Assembly (NCBI RefSeq): GCF_030272615.1
Contig: NC_081406.1
Coordinates: 167,323,521-167,383,520 of the forward strand
From: Cryptomeria japonica
Taxonomy: Eukaryota > Streptophyta > Pinopsida > Cupressales > Cupressaceae
Length of the DNA: 60,000 bases
Direction of reading: 5' to 3'
The position numbers were made by a program, and so were the translations under genes. Within the stretch, counting starts at the first letter, position 1; every line of letters starts with the position of its first letter. Positions 24,670-35,951 of the stretch are shown here, piece by piece. The notes below the pieces were generated by a model. That model made no database searches. It saw nothing but the letters and a program-made list of their open reading frames with translations, and had not been told where the DNA came from.

Positions 24670-25288
24670 GAACATCCACCAATTATGGTTTTCTGCTAGG
24701 CCGGTTGATGATGTGGTATTGCTTCCACCGGTTGTCATGTTATCCTCACTTTTCCATTGAGGGGGGTGCTCTCTGGTTGGGTCTCTTGATGGTTGCACAC
24801 TTTCCGATTGACTTCTTTCCACAACTACCGGTTGTGATGCAAATCACTGCTTTTCTCCTTGGGAGCCACTCTACCCCCTCTCAACTTTATGGTCATGGTT
24901 TCTGGTGGTTAGAACGACTGTCTTCCCTATTAACCTGTTATGGTTTCTTCTTATCAATGAGATGTGACGCATTGCCGACATCATTGATAAGTGTTTGGGT
25001 CCCGTGGCAATTAAATATAATTGTACTTTAATTAATATCTAGTTATGACTATATCCTCTCAAGATTTGTTTATGATCACTTGGTGCTTAAAGTCGGTCGA
25101 CACCAAGTTGATGAGCTTTGGCGCAAATGGTTTTTTGGATATTGGCTTCTTACACATGTGGGTATTTAATGGGCATGAATTAATCGCAGGGTGTCGTATT
25201 CTGTAGTTTGATGTCTTGCTATTTAATAATGGAACACCCTTTCTTTCCATCAAACAATTGCTTTCCTTTCTCGGTGACTTGCTATGGA
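24670..25288 (+). other. LINE 3' region between RNase H and the extra frame
   Basis: No single frame is open for long. Protein-like text appears in pieces and in different frames (for example FLDIGFLHMWVFNGHELIAG near 25130), which hints at decayed coding sequence rather than a plain 3' untranslated region. Confidence 0.35.
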
Positions 25289-26026
25289 AACCCCAATCCT
25301 CCTTGAAGCTACTTGTCGCCAGATGACTTTCTTGGGAAAAATCATAGACAGATGTCTGCAAGAGGTCCTCTTCTCTCGGCATCCTCTTATTCTCCACAGC
25401 CTAAGAGGATTCTGAGAAAGGAATTCCTTATGGCTTACCATAGGTATAGAGCCAATGCCGATATCCCTGCTTTTTTTCTTGCAATGATAATTTACATGGG
25501 CACTAGTAAGTAGTAAGCAAAACTGTTAACTCAAATGATGTTTAAGCATCACCTGTTGGGGGAAATTGATGTTGTATTGGACAATATTGATGCCAATCTT
25601 ATAATTCTGCTTCCCCAAAATTACTATATGTCCCTGAGCAACAGAGTAGAGGTGAGGAAGCTTGTGATTGTTAACTCTCTGGATTTTGAGTCTCTTCAAG
25701 CAACCTGGCTTGTCATTTCTAGAAACATTGATTTCATGCTTAAAGCGGCTAGCATACAAAGCAATTTCACTTCGGAATGGAGGGCAAAATTTCTTTGTGA
25801 TGAAGAGCTAGCGGGTGTTGATGACTTTGGGATTTTGGAGATTGGAGATTTGGTGGATGGAAATGACTGGGGGTTTGGGTTGGGCGAGGTTTGGTTCCCA
25901 AATGAATATCGACTCCCTAAGGCAAAGGTAGAATCTACAACTCATTTGAACTGTGGCATAGAATGTCCTATTGTCCTGGATGCAGCTAATGCACTTGTGG
26001 AGGATGCTTTTGACGACTCCCTTTGA
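25289..26026 (+). pseudogene. Extra ORF downstream of RNase H in the LINE (possible ORF3)
   Basis: One frame runs from about 25289 to 26026, broken only by a tandem TAG-TAA at 25511-25516. The second half, 25535-26026, is 163 codons and contains EWRAKFLCDEELAGVDDFGI and acidic ends (EDAFDDSL). It lies within the target duplications, so it belongs to the LINE. I recognise no domain. It may be a C-terminal ORF2 extension, a separate ORF3 or a transduced sequence. Confidence 0.4.
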
Positions 26027-26294
26027 CTCCGGTTGTCATTATGCCCTCCAGTTTCTCTGTTTTTGTGATTGTCTGTTTCTGTCTTAAAACCTCTGTATCT
26101 CTAAGAGGTTTGTATCTGTTTGTACTCATCCAGCCTTTAGGGATGGTCTTTCTTGTCTAAGGAATAGAGCTAAGGTAGGGGGTTTTCTTCCTGATTCTTT
26201 CCCCCTACCACTCTCATTGAATCAGGCCTTGTATTCTCTTTTTTTGTTTAATACAAGGGTGCTGCCCCTCTGTAGCTATTTACTTATTAAAAAA

Positions 26295-26312
26295 TAATAA
26301 TAAGAAACCGTG
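26295..26312. repeat. LINE target-site duplication, right
   Basis: TAATAATAAGAAACCGTG directly follows the A run at 26289-26294 and matches 18618-18635 with one mismatch. Confidence 0.85.
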
Positions 26313-27275
26313 TATATATTACATGTAGTGCTTATTTAAATAAGTGCAACAATTAATAAGGATAGTAATCAAGTAGTAACAAAAATACATGTATTTAAAG
26401 GACACCTCCTTTGGAAGGCATATATATCCATTGTGAAGTGTTGTATCTTTTATAAGAAATATACAAATATAAGAAGATGATCGGTGTAAGAGATACATGT
26501 AGATTTGAAATAAGTATACGAAGACTTGAAATAAGATTTGAAGGTGTTTCTTAATGTAATATCATCCAAAATGAAAGGAGACAATGGGAAGATCTTGAAA
26601 AGATTTTATGTGCAGATTTTGTGATCAAGAACATAATGAAAATCAATGAAAACAACAAAAAGCTTCAAAATATAATAGGAGAAAAATACAATGATAATAG
26701 ATTGACTTTGAGTATATTTTAAGATGCAACATTTAAAGATATATTGTGTGTAAATGCTACACCATTCATTTGCAGAAGCATGTTGGAGAGAATGAGTAAG
26801 CCAATCTATGGGCAAATTTATGAGTATGAAATATATGATATTTGAAAGTTATTGTATCAAATATATAGGCTAGATGACATGTATAATTACATTTTTGAAG
26901 GCATACAAAGAGTTTGTCATCTATTGAGGAAGACATAGTTTGAAGGAAAATACTTATTCATTTAATAGTTTGTGCTTCCCAAAGAGTTGAGTGCCTTAAA
27001 GTGTAGGGGTTGGTGGTTGGATCCTATGAATTGATGATGTTAGTGTCTATAAAATTGTAAGAATATTTTATATATGAGAAATATTATGTTGTGGTTTTCT
27101 TCTATAAGGGTTTCCACATAAATATCATGTGTTATTGTGTTCTTCTCATGTGCATAATTATTGCTATTAAGTAAATGATATTATTATGATTGATTCAATT
27201 TGAAATAAGAAAAAGTTACAATATATTGATTCACGCCCCTCCCCTCTCAATGTATTTGGTGCTATTCAAGAATTA
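26313..27275 (+). mobile_element. Copia-type LTR remnant
   Basis: The 3' part has the shared copia blocks: 'gtggttttcttctataagggtt' (27091) and 'gattcacgcccctcccctct' (about 27230). The 5' border was not found, and the LINE may have inserted into it. No gene is seen. Confidence 0.4.
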
Positions 27276-30200
27276 CTTAAGAAAAGGAGCACAAATGAAC
27301 AAGAAAGGAGCCTCTAAAGTTTAGCAACAAAAAAAAAACTATATGGGAGAAGGGTTGGGTTGGGAGGGAAGGAGAAAATTATTTTATTCCAACATGATGA
27401 TGATGCCAGAATAAAATATTTTTAAATTTTCAAAAATATTGTAAAATCACCTTTTGTTTGATTAGAAAATAACTTTATACATATGAACAACTTGAGTAAG
27501 AGTTTGAAATTATTAATCTCTAATGGTAAATCATTACCTACATGTCGAAATACACCTTTTGGTTGCATAGTACTTTTGGGCTACTTGGTTACCTATAGAG
27601 GGATACATTGTGGGTGTTGAAGGTGCCCTTGTGGCATAATGGTTGTAGAACAAGAATTATTTCTATCTACTAGCAAGAGGTATTTCTATCTATTAGAAAC
27701 TTGTGTAGGTTGTGAGTTTGTATAAACTATAGGTTTTATAAAAAAATTTATAAAAAAAAATAAGGTATGGATTTTATGGATTGTGATAAAAAAAAAATCT
27801 TTAGATTGTACTAGCATTGAACTTATACAAATTTGATATGAACATTAGGGTTTTTGAGACTATTTATAAGTTTTATGTCATATTTTATGATTAAATTCCT
27901 ATATTTGTAACTAATAGTCTTGATCTCCTATTTTATTTGAATAAAATGTAATCTTAATTTTCTCAAGCCTTTTAAACGTTGTGGTGAGCTTAGATTTATA
28001 CCATCGAACTCCACAATTTATTTATAGTAAAAAATATAAATGGACTAGAGTTATGATATCATGAATCTAATAACATTTTAGAATATTTAAAAAGTGATAT
28101 TCTAAGTAAGATTAAATTTATAGTAGCTAATCATAAAATAAGAATTGATTATTCAACATTTGATGCTAATATCAAAATTTTATATTCAATGAAAGGAATG
28201 ATATCTAATTTACAACTATAGATTCTAAATCTATTGAGGATAAGAAAGAGATAGAAAATGAAAAGATGGGGGATTGCTTTAACTAAGTTTTAAATTCTAA
28301 GAGAATAAGAAGAAATGTAGAAACCAATGAAAGAAGGCATTGATAGTAATCAATTATCCTATCCTACCTAAGTAATAAAAATAACTCACCTAACTAAACT
28401 TCATATGATAAGATGAAATTAAATAATTGTACCAACACATTACAAAGGATTAACACACAAAACTAGTTATATAAATTAGTGGTAACATATCAACACTAAC
28501 ATCAACAAAGGATATGAGAAGAAATAATTTAGATCTTTAGAGATAACATAGAATTTTTTTTATGAAATTTGATTAAAAAATTAATAAAAAATTAACCTAA
28601 AAATTTAACATTGAGGTTAAAGTTATCATAAAGGACTCTTTACATGACTAAGAAGAGAAAAATTTACTTATCATCAATACTTATGGACCTAGTTGTCAAA
28701 TGGGTTCACATACTAGTTCAAAAAGAGAATCTATAAATCTCAAAGATTGTTTAACTCCCACTACCTTGCTAGCTTATACCACCTAGAAGAGGACAAATGA
28801 GGGGACAATTTTCTTACAATTAACTTCTAATTGATAAGTAACTCACTAATATTAGTCACATATTAATGTTAATAATTTTATTTAATGTCTTAAAAAATGA
28901 AGAAAATAGTTATACATTTATCATACCACCACATTTCTCATGTTACTTTTCTAATGAAGGCTAATATTATGTCAATTACTATAAGTATTTATGATAATAG
29001 AACATAAAAATATGTTATAGATGAACTCACACATTGGGTTTTTGCACTTGAATCCTCTTTGAAGATAATCTTGACCGCTGAAAGCAATTCATTTTCAATA
29101 CGAACACACATATTTTTAGTGATTGTTGAGAATTATAAATTCCTTTTTTTATAAATAAAAGGACTAAATTAAATTTGTATATTATTTAGAACCAAATAAA
29201 TTTTAATATATATTAATTTAAAAGTTCAAATAGATTAGAAGAAAACCTTTCAGAAGTAGAATTCTTGTTAAATGAATTCTCTATCAAATTCCTGTAGATT
29301 TGAAGGGATTAGTAATTAACCATCAAATCTATGTTAAATATAACCTAGATCAAAATAAAAGAAAATCTATAATGATGCTATGATGTTGAATCCTATTGAA
29401 ATACAAATATCTATGGAAAATAGATCTAATAAAGGAATTTTGTTTTTGGCTTGAATTAGTAAAGATAACTTATGGAAGACTCTTGCAAATATGATAAGAC
29501 TAGCTCAAGGATTCTATACATCTAAAGTTAAATTATTATTATATTTTATTGAAAATATGTTATTATATTATATTAATAAAAGAATTGTAAAAATACATAA
29601 TTTTTTACAATAAAATTTGGTGAATTGACATGTATGGTGAAAATTAAAGATAAATTATTTGATATGCTTACTTTTGTTTTGTATTTTTCATCCATAAAGG
29701 AAACTCGCCGGAAAAATAATTGTATGATAGATCTCTGCAACAAAATTTTCAACATAAGTTCTTTGATCTATAAATTAAACAAACATTTATTAGATTTTAG
29801 TCCATGCTTAAATTACCTTAAATTCATGGTTTTCCATTTCTATGTACATACATAATTATCAAAGTTTTAAGAATAAAAATATGGGCTTGTGACAAAAAAG
29901 AACAAATAATTATTTCAATACATAAAGAGATAAAATATATCATCTAACATTTTTCAAAAAACTCATATTAAATATGGCCTCTTTGAGTATGATCAATTCC
30001 TTGTTTACATAGAATTCTAATTATTTCTAGACTTTGATACATTGATTCCTACATTAGATAGCTCAATTTTAGCTATCAAATGTGTGGTTACAACCAAGGT
30101 TATTAAATTTTCATATTCATGAATATTTTGGCACATAGTATTTAGGAGACATTTTTTAGTTCCTGCCCCACATGAAACTATTGGGAGGGTTTGCATTAAA

Positions 30201-30709
30201 TAGTTAGTAAACATGTTCTACACAACCAATAGAATCGCTTAGTTTTCCCTTTGGAAAATTTTAATTCAATTTCCATATAGAAATGTGATCGGGCTTTAAA
30301 GACTGTTTGTGGCATGTGTGTTTTGGTAGGGTTTTGTTGGAGGATGCACACACATTCCAAAATTCGATGCAAGAGAAGGCACATATATAGAAGAAGGGGA
30401 TGAAAACCAAAATCTTGTAATTACTAGTTCTGCAGGACGTTGTACATAGCTGGCAATTAGTGTTTCCATTAGAGTTTAGGGTATATACATCTACCTTGAA
30501 ATGAGTAGTTGGTGATTGAATAGGTGGCATTTGCAGAGCAGTTCACGTGTTTGGACTTTTCTATAACATTTTGCATACATGCAAGGGTGAGAGGGAGTTC
30601 ATAGATTGAAGGATTTTGTTTACTACGAACTCTGCTCATTCTCTAGATTCTCCGTGCAAGAACTAAGAAGAATTTATTTGTGACATTCAATCTCTGAAGT
30701 ACTCAAAAT
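27276..30709. other. AT-rich sequence without genes
   Basis: All open frames on both strands are short (about 60-90 codons) and of AT-driven composition. I see no domain, RNA gene or mobile-element border. Confidence 0.5.
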
Positions 30710-31689
30710 TGTTGGTAATTGACACTCATCCGGTAAGAGTTAATGGCATTTTGGGTTGTCATTGATGGCAACTCATCTCTCAGTGTAAATATTCTATCTG
30801 GATCCATTACTTTGTTTTGTTTGGGTTAACTGACATTCACTTTGCTTCACAATCGGCTAAGTTTTGATCCCGGTAATGTGCATTTGGAACTCGGTAATGG
30901 ATAGGACCTCGACGAGGAGATTTTGTGGCCTCGATCATTTCTTTCATGGATTTTATGGTAACATGTGAAGGATGACATGATCATTGGGATTATTTTTGAG
31001 ATTCATTATGATCCAACAATCGACAGGTTTATATTTTTCATTGAAGCTGACATGGTGAAAGTTAGAAGGATATTTAAGGAGATCCTTTCAGCGATGGATA
31101 GCATATATTTTGGAATGTGAATTTTGATTGCAAATTATTCAGAGATTATTGGTATGCATTTTGGTCAGTGATTAGAAGCTTTTGTGTGCAGTTTCACGTG
31201 CACAAAATAATTGGTAGCAGAACAGGGCATAACAAAGCATCAACAAACTGGTACATAGCCAAGGATATCAGAGCATGAACCAAAACTTATCTAGCATGGT
31301 CAGATGTATCTTATAAGTTCATTCCTTATTGTAATTACTTTGTAATGCTTTGTAAGTTAGTGGGACTTCTTTCTTTGTGTTGAGCAGTGAGCTCTAGGCG
31401 GTTGGCCTGATTGCATGTGCAATCCCCTTCGTGTAATATTTGTATACCTTGATCAAGTATATAAATATTGTGGGTATCAGCGACGCTGTGGTTTTTCCCT
31501 TTACTGGGTTTTCCACGTATAAATATATGAGTTTATGGTGTTGCCTCTTTATGTATTATTTGGTGTATGCACTCTAATTTTATTTACTATTAACCAGTTA
31601 ATAAGAAAAAAGTTCAAAACTAACATTACTGTTAAAAAAGTTACTGTTAAAAAAGTGATTCACCTACCCCCCCTTATTCTTGGACTCCA
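30710..31689 (+). mobile_element. Copia-type solo LTR or LTR remnant
   Basis: It opens TGTTGGTAATTGACACTC, a typical Sirevirus or copia LTR start. It contains the 'gtggtttttccctttactgg' block (31488) and 'gattcacctaccccccc' (about 31658), and probably ends at CTCCA (31689). No primer site follows and the flanks are A-rich, so a target duplication cannot be judged. Internal coding sequence is absent. Confidence 0.5.
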
Positions 31690-34600
31690 AAAAAATTGCT
31701 TTAATAAATTTTGGGACGGATTTTTGTTATTCAAACCCATGCCTCGTAAAAACCCTAACAACAAATAACTTGGTGGTTGCATAACCCTGGTAGATTTTGT
31801 TAAACCGATCTGAAATTGTAGGCCACATTTAATATTTTTGGATGTTTTTAATATGAAACCAACGTAGCATTGACAATAGAGGAAATGTATTGCAGATTTG
31901 GGGAGCAACACTTGGAGCAAGAATCAGGGGTTTGTGAAAGCATTGTAGAAAGATTGACAGTTTTGTTTTACACTGTTATTGGATCAACATAAGGTATTTG
32001 TCTTGGTGTGCCAACAACTAGGCAAATGAGCAAATTGGTGACAACATGTGTGGGCACTGAGTAGCTTCTAGATCTCCCAAGGGCACAAAATGGACTGCTA
32101 GAGTGAATTTTAAAATAAAAATAGAGGTAGGCAGAGCATCTCATTGGCAGTAGTATTGGCTCATACACAAAGATCCTATGTTGCATCTTGCGGGCAGTAG
32201 TAATGTCTTATTAAAAAAGATCCCTGGGTGGAATCTTCAAAGAGACTAATAGATGTTGTCCATTCTCTGCAATTATTAAAATGTTTGTTCCAACAACTTA
32301 TATTTGCTCTACAATTATTAAAATGTTTGTTCCAACGACTTATATTGCTTGACTGAAAGGTTAAAAATTGTCTCCAGACTTGTAAGAGAAGGTAGTGTAT
32401 TCATACGACTTTTTCTATTATATTTTAGCCTATAAATGCATCTAAACATGTTTTACCTATAGTTCATTTGTTATCCTTCCCTAGACCTGTAGGCAACGTC
32501 CCATGTCTCTTGACTGATATTGTATCATATTTAACTTAAAAGTAATAATATCTTGTTCCTACGACTTGAAATTCTTAATTCCTTTTTTATAAATATTTAC
32601 TGCTAATGCTGCAAGATCACATTTTTTGAGGTATTTTGTCAAACAATTCACATACCTTGCTACTCCTATACATTTTGCATGCATGTCTAGTAGAGTTGCT
32701 TAGCTGGTCTAGGATACTTCTTGAAAAGCTACCTTTGCATATGAATACAAATTTCCTTATTTTGTATTAACATTTTACTAATTCATTTTGTCAAACAATT
32801 ATCATGATAGGTTAATATTTTACATAAATGTATACTAACACATTATGTCAAAAAATTTGCATGCATTTCTTCAAATCATTTGGTAAAATAATTCACAGTG
32901 CAGAAAATGTAAATTAAGTTTTATAAAACCTTTTCAAAAAAAAATTGTAGTCAAGATCACTAAACATGTTTGATATGTTTCAATGAAAATTCATACCTAT
33001 GTATCCTCTCATTCTAGACTAGACATGGGGAAGTCCATTCTTCTTAACCTACCAAAGCATTGTAATTACTCAGAGATTGCTAAATACTTTTTCAGCAAGC
33101 TATTCCTTTGAATACTTATATTTTTCTACAGACTGCATACATGTTTTTAGTGATATTTGCAGTTTCAACATCTCTGAGAAATAATTTTCCTTTATGTTTT
33201 AGTGAGCACTCAAATATTTTCCAACCTTCCTATTTTGGTATGGGTAAGGGGAGCACTGGTAAAGTTTCAAACTTTTAATTTTGTAATAACTATTTGCTTT
33301 TACTTAAAAAGTTTTGAAGCCTTTTAATAATCTATTGTATGTAGATGATACAATCATTTCTGAGTTTTCATTTACGAGATAGAAGCTTCTCTTCAACCAG
33401 TGCATACAATTTTGTCGCATTGTGTTTAATTGCAACTTAGTAAAGAAAAGAGCTACTGGAAAATCATGTGGAATAGATATTTCATCTTTTAGACAATTTC
33501 AGAATTTTCCCCAAGTTCTTTCCTCAAATTATAGACTGTGAAAACATTGTGCATAGATTGTTAACTCAATTGTAGGAAGTAAAAAAGCCTTGGTGCAGCT
33601 ACAATCATGTATGGGTTTCACCCTTGTGCAACTACACCATCTTCCCATAGTACTATCATTTTTTAGATTCTGGAGATACAAAATTTGTTGATGTTATACC
33701 TTAGTCCCATTGACTTGTTAGTTGAACACATAGGTATGTAGAATCTGGCCTTATTGGCCCTTACTTGAGGACTTATGTCTAAAAATCCTTTTGGCCTATT
33801 ACTAAGAATAGAGATAACTTAGTCTTTCAGCTTATTAGCATGAACACAGATAAACTTAGCATTTCAGCCTCTTTGTCAACAATTTCAATGTAGGAATATA
33901 TTTACTTAAACATGTTTATATATATATATAGCGCTCAATTAAATAATATGGGCATAAACGATTATTTGTAATATGAAAAAAATGAAACTGAAGTTTTTCA
34001 TTTTGATTAGCATTAATTCTATTTTTAATAAGAAATATTAGACATACAATAGTGATAATTTAAGTCGAGATTCAATATGTAGAGTGAGATGTTAAACAAT
34101 TTTCTGGAGGTACAAAGATCATTATAGTACTATTTATTTTCTTTTGTAATAAGCCAAATGCTTGTAAGTTTGATATTCTTGGGTTAACAACTTATTGATT
34201 AGGTTGTGATTTGGTATTCCTAGCTTACTCTTCATTAGTGTTGCTTATTAGATTCTCTCTAAATATGCATTTATTCATTCTAATTGCTAATGATAGTGTC
34301 ATAATTGACAAACTATCATTTTTTATGTTCCAATTTATTTAGTTTCTATATTATGATATTCTGATTTATTATCTACACTATCAAATATAATTATATTCTA
34401 TTGATGTTGATTTGAGGATATTTTTAAATAGTAGCATCTCTAAAATAATTGGCTAAGTGAGTCGATAGACGAAATAAGATTTAATATAGTATATCTAGAA
34501 CCTTTTTAATCATTCTACTAAGACTTATATAATGGAAGGTGGAGTATTTAGAATTAATATCGTGTGCAAAGTATTGATCTTATTAAGAATGCCGCCTATA

Positions 34601-34849
34601 TGGAAAAAAAAAGTTAATGAACAAGAACATAAATTTTTGGTCTATGTGTTGTAAAGAATAAATAGAGATTGACCTTAGGATTAATAATGATGCAGTTACT
34701 AATGTGTAGGAGTTCTCATAGATCAGAATCAATCAAAGGTTAACATGATGTTGTTATTATTTAGGTACTTTATCGAGGCATGTTTACTTTTAAATTGTTA
34801 GTTTGTAAAATGGTAATGTTTTAGTAGTCTTCAATTTCATTTGTATAAC
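31690..34849. other. AT-rich sequence without genes
   Basis: No gene was recognised. A 42-bp direct tandem duplication (32270-32353, unit opening 'caattattaaaatgtttgtt') and a short TA run near 33920 are the only structures seen. Confidence 0.5.
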
Positions 34850-34961
34850 TTGTTATGCCCTGCATACCTACCTCCATTAGTTTCCTTGTCTTGAAAATAT
34901 GGGTCCCCTTTCTCTTTGTTTTATAGTTTTTCTTAGTTTTTGCCTTTTCACCTTGGAAGTC

Positions 34962-35880
34962 CGGAACCCCAAAGTCCCGAGGTGTTCTTTGCCTATTTTT
35001 GAAGTCCTACCCTGAAGTCCCGAGGTCTTGAATCATTCCTCTTGTTGAAGCCTCAGAATCCCAGAGTCCCAGAATACCGAGTTCTTCATGTTTTGTTGTT
35101 TGATGTGAACTTCGAAACCCTAGGGTCTCGAGGTCTTGCTTGTTTTGTTCTATCCTCACCTTGGAACCCTAGAGTCCCGAGGTGAGTTTTTGTGTTTTCA
35201 CTTCGAAAGTCTGAAACCCCGGAGTTCTGAAGTTGTGTTTAAGGTGAGCGTACAAACAAAGCATCGAGGGGGGGGGGGGGGTATAAATAGGGGAAATGAA
35301 CTTTTTGAAGCTCATTTGCGCACTTAGGTTTTTCTAGTCTCCTAGTTGTGATCACCTCCCAACTTCATGACCCCGTGTTGTAGAGTTCTTGTGAGATTTC
35401 TTCTGCCAGGTTGGTGGATTTCTTCTCCCTCCTTGTGTTTTCTTGTGTAGATTTTCTAGTTTCTTAGCTTAGATTTTCTTTTTTTTCTTTTTTCTAGTTT
35501 TGCATTATTTGTTTTCTTGCATGCCCTAGTTTTTCTAAACCTCGAACCCTTGGAGTTCTGAGCTCGGTAGTTTTCCTCACCTCGGAACCCCAGAGTCCTG
35601 AGGTTGGTCTTTTGGGGTCATTCTTTTATCCTGAAACCCTAGATCCCTGGAGTTCCAAACCACCTTTGACCTATCAATGAACTACCTAGAAACTCGAAAC
35701 CCCTGAACCCCGAAGTTCTGAAGTTCTTTCCTTTTTGGCCACTATCTTGTCCACCCCATAATTTTGGCCTCCATTTGCCTCGAGTGTATATGGACCTCAG
35801 AACCCCAGAACCTTGGAGTTCCGAAGTCAGTTGTTTTTAAAGGAGTTATCTAGTCTGGAACCCTGGAGTCCCGAGGTTGG
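34962..35880. repeat. Array of about twelve palindromic motifs around a TATA promoter
   Basis: The recurring unit is CCTCGG, then about 12 nt of AACCCCAGAGT type, then CCGAGG, so the ends pair with each other. Copies lie near 34962, 35005, 35045, 35110, 35157, 35200, 35540, 35579, 35628, 35690, 35795 and 35850. The spacing is irregular. Several copies keep pairing while changing sequence, for example CACCTTGG with CCGAGGTG at 35157-35184 and ACTTC with GAAGT at 35200-35233. Half the array is upstream and half downstream of the TATA box at 35282. Confidence 0.75.
35268..35290 (+). promoter_or_regulatory. G14 run directly followed by a TATA box
   Basis: Fourteen consecutive G (35268-35281) abut TATAAATAG (35282-35290). 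This is a good RNA polymerase II TATA element with no other such match nearby. The transcript would run toward the ORF at 35952 and is probably an LTR promoter. The matching second LTR is not in the window. Confidence 0.6.
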
Positions 35881-35951
35881 TGATGTTATTGATATTTTTG
35901 ATTATGTGATGGGCTAATTTGTGGTTCTTTCTTGTAGATCAAAGCACTTAG

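Larger units (their letters stand above)
18636..26294 (+). mobile_element. L1-type LINE, about 7.66 kb, complete ends but broken ORFs
   Basis: The element is bounded by an 18-bp target duplication, TAATAATAAGAAGCCGTG at 18618-18635 and the same with one mismatch at 26295-26312. It ends in a short A run at 26289-26294. Its 5' leader is only about 45 bp. In order it holds ORF1 with a DUF4283-like domain, ORF2 with endonuclease, reverse transcriptase, a zinc-binding region and RNase H, and then 1.6 kb containing an extra open frame. Stops and frameshifts in both main ORFs mean it is dead. The one-mismatch duplication suggests a moderate age. Confidence 0.9.

Noticed and set aside
24705-25031. 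108-codon frame after the LINE RNase H
   Set aside because: It has biased composition, no domain, and overlaps frames with equal open length; treated as decayed LINE 3' sequence.
27276-30709. Several 60-90 codon frames
   Set aside because: Their number and length fit chance in AT-rich DNA; no domain or conserved start.
34962-35880. CRISPR-like array
   Set aside because: The spacing is irregular, motifs are degenerate, and the context is a plant transposon.
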